From an uncultured Eubacteriales bacterium (lineage in GTDB: Bacteria > Bacillota > Clostridia > Oscillospirales > Acutalibacteraceae): a stretch of 64,000 nt of DNA. This document shows positions 58,911-64,000 of the stretch, one piece after another. Position numbers and translations under genes: made by a program. The first letter of the stretch is position 1. The number at the start of each line of letters is the position of its first letter. The notes under the pieces are model-generated. The model worked only from the letters and a program-made list of their open reading frames with translations, did not search any database and was not told where the DNA came from. The DNA is taken from assembly GCA_934647945.1 (NCBI GenBank), contig CAKUFK010000001.1:124001-188000 (forward strand). Reading direction: 5' to 3'.

Positions 58911-59393
58911 TCAGCCCATCGCCGCCCCACGGTTGGCCTTGCCCGCGATATATTCAACCTCTATACGTACCACCGTGGCCTCCTCCGCGCAGGACTTGAT
59001 ATACGTGTCCAGCGCCTCTTCGGTCAGCTCCGGAGCATATTTCCCTGCCAGCAGACGGAAACCCGCCTGACGTTCATCCTCCGCATATACGATATGCGCG
59101 GTCCCAAACGCCATGGCACTCGCGTACTCCATCGTCAAATGGTCACGGCTAGGCCCGGATTCGGCCACAACGGTAAAGCACACCCGGCTGTCATGACGGA
59201 TATTGTCCAGCTTCTGTCCCTCGGTGGCACAATGGAAATAGAGCGAGTTACCCGTCAGCACATAAGAAAGCGGCACACCGTAAGGCATTCCGTCGTCACA
59301 AACCGTAGACAGCACCCCATAGGACGCACGATACAGGATCTCTCTGGCTTCCTGATAGTTTACTTTCCTGGAGATCCGCCGCATTCCCCGCAT
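58911..59393 (-). CDS. Pyridoxamine-5'-phosphate-oxidase-like (NimA-type) flavoprotein
   Basis: A 160-residue flavin-binding split-barrel protein of the NimA/HugZ-like PPOX family (MRRISRKVNYQEAREIL, GVLSTVCDDGMPYGVPLSYV, IYFHCATEGQKLDNI-type region). Related proteins reduce nitroimidazoles or act as flavin reductases. It is GC-rich, unlike the flanking segments. GGTGAGG precedes the ATG at 59393. Confidence 0.82.
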   Translation of the reverse strand: MRGMRRISRKVNYQEAREILYRASYGVLSTVCDDGMPYGVPLSYVLTGNSLYFHCATEGQKLDNIRHDSRVCFTVVAESGPSRDHLTMEYASAMAFGTAHIVYAEDERQAGFRLLAGKYAPELTEEALDTYIKSCAEEATVVRIEVEYIAGKANRGAAMG

Positions 59394-59453
59394 TGCCTCA
59401 CCCTTTTCTTTCGGATATGCCCTGATTATACCCGACGGCGACGCCCAGGGCAA

Positions 59454-59910
59454 GCTTTTTTTGATTTGTTTTTGTTGGAGATAGGAGGCTCAGAAAGATG
59501 TTAGGGAATCCAGCGTCCAAATCCCCCCAAAAACCAGGTGATTGCACTCACGGGCTCTTCTTCGCTCACCATTTCTATCCACACCACGAGCATGACGTCC
59601 GGAAGAAAGGAGCGGTGTAGGGGAAGTACTCTTGCACCCCGTATTTTATCCTGTCGCCGTAATAAAAAAGAACAATTCGGCATTTAGGGAAATATTATCC
59701 ACTGCATTTAAATATCTTTAGCATGTTAACCCTGTGAGTTCACGGTCGGTTTGAAAATGAAAATGGGCATGACCATCATTATTATAGCAATAGTATCAAG
59801 TATATATTAGACGACTCCTATTATGCGACTGTCAGCCGCGAAGTTCTTGAATAAGAATACACTAAACTTTCAAACTTATTTTTCGGTATCGTCATAAATA
59901 GATGCCATTC
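59454..59910. other. Intergenic AT-rich region with no clear gene
   Basis: A frame of 60 codons on the minus strand (59501-59683) has no ribosome site and no recognised relatives. The DNA then becomes AT-rich with scattered stop codons up to the methyltransferase remnant. Confidence 0.4.
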
Positions 59911-60363
59911 TGACTGGTGCTTTGACAATATTCTGGGCGATGGATATACAAAAAACACTTAATCTTGTTTCATCCTATTTAAAGCAAGACGGCGTTTTCA
60001 TATTTAGTTGGGATCATCCATTTATGCAACTGTATCGAGGCCTTTGAGAATACATTGATTTTTTCAGGCAGTTATTTTGAAGAAGAACCGTTTACATTTA
60101 AAAAGAATATAAATGTCCCTGCTAATCGCAACAATCCGGATCTCAACAAAGAAAGTGAATATTCTCTAACACTTTATAGCAGACGATTATCCGATCACAT
60201 CAACATACTCGCAAAAGCCGGATTTGCTGTTGAAAGGGTTATTGAAGAAACCGACAGAAAAACATTAGATAACGATTATGCGTTTAGTTCACGATTTTAC
60301 TCACCTTATAAAGCCCAAAAATTTCCTCAATCAATTATTTTTAAGCGAGGAAATTGTAAATGA
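59911..60363 (+). pseudogene. Remnant of a class I SAM-dependent methyltransferase gene
   Basis: Starting near 59911 one frame gives DAILTGALTIFWAMDIQKTL and then DGVFIFSWDHPFMQ, the usual methyltransferase segment. After about 60040 the readable frame shifts to AFENTLIFSGSYFEEEPF and continues to KFPQSIIFKRGNCK. The N-terminal half with the SAM-binding GxGxG motif is missing or destroyed. It has no start or ribosome site. It is interpreted as a decayed gene in the AT-rich segment. Confidence 0.6.
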
Positions 60364-60562
60364 AATCTACGAGCATAATTTCAATGCGAGAGTTCAATTT
60401 TCACTCAAAAAACGGCTGGAGATTCCTTTTATCCCACCCTTACAGACTGAGGCTGAACGCAAGTCGCATTCAGTCTCTTTTCATATCCGGGCTAAGAATT
60501 TTGGTTGAAATGGATCTTTTTTATATAATCGTATCATTGTATAAATCTGTCGAAAAATGAGA

Positions 60563-60591
60563 TTGTTATTATGGCGGAATTTTGCTATAAT
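60563..60591 (+). promoter_or_regulatory. Sigma-A promoter of the two-TM zinc-ribbon protein gene
   Basis: TTGTTA and a perfect TATAAT with a 17-bp spacer, 18 bp before the ATG. Confidence 0.75.
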
Positions 60592-60609
60592 TAAGTCGAG
60601 GGATGTATA

Positions 60610-61128
60610 ATGAAGACAAATAACTTAATTTTAAAAGCAGCACTTAGTGTAGGCGGAAGTATTGCGCTGTTTTTCGGAGGCTTAATGCTGCCCATGTCCA
60701 TATTTGGCGATATGGTAGAAGGCGCAAGCAGATGGCCTGGGATAATAACAGGGTCCGTATTCACCATCGTGAGTATTTTTTGTTTTGTAAAGCTTTTTAT
60801 TTTAAATAGACGCAATAAAAGATTCAACCGATATACAGCCTTAATTGGAAATCAGAAAAGCATACCAATAAAGTGGCTATCGGATAAAATGAATTGCACC
60901 AGAGAAAAGACAATATTAAATATACGCGAAGCAATGAGCTACGGATTATTTGCAGATGCTTATATTGATGAGAAAAATGAACTTTTGCTCTTCCCAAATT
61001 ATAATGCATACGGGGCTTTAAAAACAGTTTATTGTACGAATTGCGGCGCCGGATCGGAAGTCATGACAGGTTATTATTCAAAGTGTAAATACTGCGGCTT
61101 CGTATTAGATACAGGCAGGCCGATGTAA
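60610..61128 (+). CDS. Two-helix membrane protein with winged-helix-like and zinc-ribbon segments
   Basis: A 172-residue protein. Two membrane helices (about 8-65, with ALSVGGSIALFFGGLMLP and IITGSVFTIVSIFCFVKLF) precede a winged-helix-like middle (IPIKWLSDKMNCTREKTILN, MSYGLFADAYID). The C-terminus has a CTNCGA...CKYCG zinc-ribbon pattern. GAGGG precedes the ATG. I do not know the function; a membrane-bound sensor is possible. It is AT-rich and has its own promoter. Confidence 0.65.
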   Translation: MKTNNLILKAALSVGGSIALFFGGLMLPMSIFGDMVEGASRWPGIITGSVFTIVSIFCFVKLFILNRRNKRFNRYTALIGNQKSIPIKWLSDKMNCTREKTILNIREAMSYGLFADAYIDEKNELLLFPNYNAYGALKTVYCTNCGAGSEVMTGYYSKCKYCGFVLDTGRPM

Positions 61129-61283
61129 TGCTTTTTGATGTTTGCATGTTGATAAATTGATTTTTCATGTGAGGATTATCGCGTAGCTTGCCGCCGATAT
61201 GATCCTTCACATGCGTACCAATTTGACGCGAGGGTTTGTGTCGTGTTTTAAATTTTGAGGTGCATCTCTTTTGTCTCACCTTT

Positions 61284-61323
61284 ACAAAACGAAAGACAGG
61301 CGTTTGCCTGTCTTTCGTTTTGT
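61284..61323. terminator. Strong bidirectional terminator
   Basis: An 18-bp perfect stem (ACAAAACGAAAGACAGGC and its complement) with a GTTT loop; T-rich arms on both sides. Confidence 0.85.
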
Positions 61324-61591
61324 TGATACATGCAGCTCGAATCCAAACGCCGCCTGTGCGGAAGAGGCGAGCAGGGATCGGCGACTGATAAGGCGGCCGG
61401 GCCGCCGCAGATGGCAGATCGTTCGTGGCGACTTCTTTTTGAGGTTATATAACCGGTAAACACAACCCCAAGTTGATAATTAACATTTACCCCTAAAAAT
61501 ATTGAGTTACCCCTTTACTTTGACGCGATGTCATAGTTTATACTGAATATACCCCGGTTTTTCCGAAAAAAATTCAAAGGAGCTAACTACG
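61324..61591. other. Upstream region of the MerR-type regulator
   Basis: Contains TTGACG (61520-61525) and AATATA (61546-61551) with 19-20 bp spacing, as in MerR-regulated promoters. A TGAC-GCGAT-GTCA dyad overlaps the -35. The sequence TTTGACGCGA also occurs near 61222. Confidence 0.4.
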
Positions 61592-62584
61592 ATGAAATTA
61601 ACCACTATAAGCGAAATATCAAGAAAAATGAACATTTCTACCCGAACCCTGCGATATTACGAGCAGATTGGATTGATTGAGAGCGTTAAAAAAGAGGATT
61701 ACGCTTACCGGACCTATGACCAAACGACAGTCATGCGTTTACAGCAAATCGTTGTACTGCGAAAGCTGCGGATACCATTAAAACAAATCGGCTTGATTTT
61801 AGAAAGCGAAAACACAGCGGCGATCATCGACGCTTTCCAGCAGAACCTTGCAGAAGTGGACGATGAAATTACCGCGCTATCCACCATTCGGGATATTATC
61901 AACACGTTTATTGCACGCCTGAAAGAGAGCATCCATCAGGATATTAAGCTAAATCTACTGGACGATACCGCTTTGCTCGAAGCTGTAGACACGCTTACCG
62001 TGCAGAAAATACCGCTCAAAGAAGAAAAAACAGTGGCAGCTTTGGAAATGGCAAGCGAAAGACTGAACAAGCTAACTGACCGGGATGTGCGGATTGTATA
62101 TCTGCCGCCGGCGACGGTGGCAGCAAGTCATTATATCGGCGATGAGCCGGAACATCATGCGGCAATGGTAATAGACAAATTTGTGGTTGATCGCAATTTG
62201 CCAGCTATCTATCCGGGTTTACGCCATTATGGTTTTAATAGTCCAAATCCAGAAGACGGGACAAACCACCATGGTTACGAGATGTGGGTCACTATCCCGG
62301 ATGATATGGATGTTCCCAAACCGCTTGTAAAAAAACGTTTTGAAGGAGGTCTGTACGCCGCGTATATGATTCCAATAGGGGCATTTGAAGGGTGGGACTG
62401 GTTATTTAAGTGGTTGAACGAAAACGAAAAATATGCGTACAGAGGAACCTGGGATGGCTCTAATATGTTCGGATGCTTGGAGGAAAGCTTGAATTATATA
62501 AATAACGTAACCACATTTTCAGATGGAAAATATGATAATGTACAGCTTGATTTGCTCATTCCAATTAAAGAGAAAGAGAGATAA
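61592..62584 (+). CDS. MerR-family transcriptional regulator with GyrI-like effector domain
   Basis: A 330-residue regulator. The N-terminal DNA-binding domain (ISEISRKMNISTRTLRYYEQ, about 5-25) is typical of MerR, followed by a dimerisation helix (about 75-125) and a C-terminal GyrI-like/AraC effector-binding domain (about 165-330). It resembles BmrR- or TipA-like regulators that respond to organic ligands. AGGAG supports the ATG at 61592. The nearest possible targets on the same strand are not evident, so it may regulate its own promoter. Confidence 0.82.
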   Translation: MKLTTISEISRKMNISTRTLRYYEQIGLIESVKKEDYAYRTYDQTTVMRLQQIVVLRKLRIPLKQIGLILESENTAAIIDAFQQNLAEVDDEITALSTIRDIINTFIARLKESIHQDIKLNLLDDTALLEAVDTLTVQKIPLKEEKTVAALEMASERLNKLTDRDVRIVYLPPATVAASHYIGDEPEHHAAMVIDKFVVDRNLPAIYPGLRHYGFNSPNPEDGTNHHGYEMWVTIPDDMDVPKPLVKKRFEGGLYAAYMIPIGAFEGWDWLFKWLNENEKYAYRGTWDGSNMFGCLEESLNYINNVTTFSDGKYDNVQLDLLIPIKEKER

Positions 62585-62865
62585 GCAAGACCCGTTTCCA
62601 CTCATTTTATACCATATTTACGGGCGTATTCCGTCACATTCCTGACCCAATGATCATACCAGAATCCTCCACTGCACCGTCGTTTCTGCGACCCTGGTCC
62701 CCTCCGTATAGGGTTCCGATAAAGATGTTGTCAATCGCCGTTTCCAGTACAGCCGCATTTCATCTTCCCCCTTGCAGGTTATCTCATCTGTTTTTTGTTC
62801 AAACGCCGCTTGATTCTGTGCCATAAGGCTTTTCATCCCGGCCAGGTCAGCCGGCCGGTACGAAA
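62585..62865. other. Intergenic region between the MerR gene and prmC
   Basis: A 60-codon frame on the minus strand (62654-62836) has no recognisable motif or ribosome site. Composition returns to GC-rich here, marking the right edge of the AT-rich segment. No integrase, tRNA repeat or insertion sequence was found. Confidence 0.4.
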
Positions 62866-62890
62866 AGGGAGGGGCAAGGCGCCCCTCCCT
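62866..62890. terminator. Bidirectional terminator beside prmC
   Basis: A 10-bp AGGGAGGGGC/GCCCCTCCCT stem; on the minus strand it is followed by TTTTCG, so it ends the DUF1385-prmC transcript. Confidence 0.8.
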
Positions 62891-62901
62891 CTATTTTGTC
62901 T

Positions 62902-63744
62902 TTATATAGGGCGGAAACCCAAGACCACCCGGCCGATACCGGCATAATCGGGCAGGATCCCGACATCTTTCAGGCCTGCCTGTGCAAACAGCTCTGCCAC
63001 GGCCTCCGCCTGGCCGATCCCGACCTCGACCGCGACGAATCCACCGGGCACAAGTTTCGGAAGCCAGGCATCCGCGATCACGCGATAAAAACGCAGGCCG
63101 TCCCCGCCGTCAAGCGCCATCCGCGGCTCCCGCCGCACCTCCCGCTGCAGCCCGGGAAGCTCCCCGGCCGGGATATAAGGAGGATTGGAAAGGATCGCGT
63201 CCGCCCGGTCCGGAAACCGGCCGGCATCCCGGCAGATATCCGCTAGAACCGGCCTGACGGCATAGGCCGGATAGGCCTCGCAATTGCGTTCGAGATAGAC
63301 GAAGGCTTCCGGAGACAGCTCCACGGCTGTCACCTCCACCCCTTTCAGGAGGCTGGCCAGCCCCAGGCCGACACAGCCCGATCCGGCGCAGAGATCGTAC
63401 ACCCGAAGCGGCCTGTCTGCGGCGGCGCGGAGCCGGTCCGCCGCTGCCAGACAAAGCAGCTCGGTCTCGGGCCGGGGAATGAGCACCCCTTCCCCCACCT
63501 CCAGGGTCAGACGCAGGAACCCCCATCTGCCCAAAATATATTGCAAAGGCCGCCCGCCGGCCCGTTCCGCTGCCGCCCGTTCCACGGCAAGGCGGCACTC
63601 CTCTGGAACATCGCGGTCGGAATGGGCGGCGTCCCGGCCTCCGCCGAGGTCTTCGAGCAGGCAATCCGCATCAAAGGCGGGGCTGTCGCACCCCGCCTTT
63701 TCCAATTGCCGCCGTATCTGCTCGCGCAGTGCGCGATAGGTCAT
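62902..63744 (-). CDS. prmC: Peptide chain release factor N5-glutamine methyltransferase
   Basis: A 280-residue SAM-dependent methyltransferase. The SAM-binding motif VYDLCAGSGCVGLGLA and the catalytic NPPY motif (SNPPYIPAGEL) are typical of PrmC, which methylates the GGQ glutamine of RF1 and RF2. The start is set at 63744; a start at 63783 would overlap the preceding gene. It follows the DUF1385 gene by 22 bp. Confidence 0.92.
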   Translation of the reverse strand: MTYRALREQIRRQLEKAGCDSPAFDADCLLEDLGGGRDAAHSDRDVPEECRLAVERAAAERAGGRPLQYILGRWGFLRLTLEVGEGVLIPRPETELLCLAAADRLRAAADRPLRVYDLCAGSGCVGLGLASLLKGVEVTAVELSPEAFVYLERNCEAYPAYAVRPVLADICRDAGRFPDRADAILSNPPYIPAGELPGLQREVRREPRMALDGGDGLRFYRVIADAWLPKLVPGGFVAVEVGIGQAEAVAELFAQAGLKDVGILPDYAGIGRVVLGFRPI

Positions 63745-63766
63745 CGGCCTTTCACGCCCCTTTGCC

Positions 63767-64000
63767 TCACCACTTGTCCTCATCCGGGTTCTCCGGGATC
63801 ACCGGCTTCAGCGCCGCGATGGCGCACTCGATCATGCTGTCGTCGGGCTCCTTGGTCGTGATCCGCTGCATCCACAGCCCCGGCGCCGAAATCGCCCTGG
63901 TAAAGGCATTGTCCTTACGGCCCGCGAGCTTGATGAGTTCATAGCCCACCCCCACGATCAGGGGCAGCACCGCGATTTTGATGAGCACCCGCAGCCAAAC
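63767..64000 (-). CDS. DUF1385 family membrane protein (partial)
   Basis: The C-terminal 77 codons of a gene that begins beyond the window. The visible part (LIKIAVLPLIVGVGYELIKLAGR, APGLWMQRITTKEPDD) matches the end of DUF1385 proteins, which commonly precede prmC in Clostridia. Its function is unknown. Confidence 0.8.
   Translation of the reverse strand, partial: VWLRVLIKIAVLPLIVGVGYELIKLAGRKDNAFTRAISAPGLWMQRITTKEPDDSMIECAIAALKPVIPENPDEDKW

Noticed and set aside
56633..62650. Integrative element with attL and attR
   Set aside because: No integrase, relaxase or repeat of the tRNA 3' end was found, so only an AT-rich segment is claimed.
62654..62836. 60-codon minus-strand frame before prmC
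   Set aside because: There is no ribosome site, motif or conserved context.

Overview
The window looks like the chromosome of a high-GC, spore-forming, anaerobic member of the Clostridia, most likely an Oscillospirales-type gut Firmicute. The signs are strong AGGAGG ribosome sites, several TTGACA/TATAAT-type promoters, three [FeFe]-hydrogenase-type genes, an ECF transporter module, a ClpE-like ATPase, DUF4364 and DUF5711 proteins, and exosporium-like collagen and Cys-rich proteins. This placement is inferred from gene content; no rRNA is present. Most genes lie on the minus strand.

Region by region: 0.1-1.6 kb holds a collagen-like surface protein. 2.3-2.8 kb holds a cell-wall amidase. 3.0-7.7 kb is a four-gene [FeFe]-hydrogenase/signalling operon ([2Fe-2S] ferredoxin, PAS-hydrogenase, SpoIIE phosphatase, group B-like hydrogenase), divergent from a FeoB-associated-type Cys-rich membrane peptide. 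8.2-9.9 kb has a promoter-structure-terminator unit that may be a small RNA, then comM. 10-12.4 kb has a uracil/xanthine permease and a DUF4364 protein. 12.8-18.7 kb has a 17-Cys small protein, a HAD phosphatase, an aldose epimerase and the polyamine importer potABCD. 19-27.5 kb has a patatin, a ClpE-like ATPase, pgsA, two CvpA-like proteins, a DUF5711 protein and truA. 28-37.2 kb has ecfT/A2/A1, a methyltransferase, glmM, ruvB/ruvA/ruvC and a uridine phosphorylase.

37.6-46.7 kb is the most unusual block: two acyl carrier proteins, an AMP-forming ligase, a BtrH-like predicted acyltransferase/Cys-hydrolase, a thymidylate-kinase-like protein, an NTP_transf_5 nucleotidyltransferase and two ABC exporters, with a divergent AraC-type regulator. 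It reads as one operon for making and exporting a small molecule that I do not recognise.

46.8-56.5 kb has a CPA2 antiporter, a Cys-rich (probably spore-coat) protein, a HAD hydrolase, a UMF1-type MFS protein, a helical protein and a heterodimeric multidrug ABC exporter behind a promoter with an attenuator-like hairpin. At 56.63 kb lies tRNA-Gly(CCC). An AT-rich segment follows it (DUF4062 protein, a decayed methyltransferase, a two-TM zinc-ribbon protein, a MerR regulator), interrupted by a GC-rich NimA-like gene. The window ends with prmC and a partial DUF1385 gene.

Three Cys-rich or collagen-like genes (0.1, 13.1 and 48.4 kb) share AC-N16/17-CATA promoter signatures of the sigma-K type, suggesting a common late mother-cell sporulation programme.
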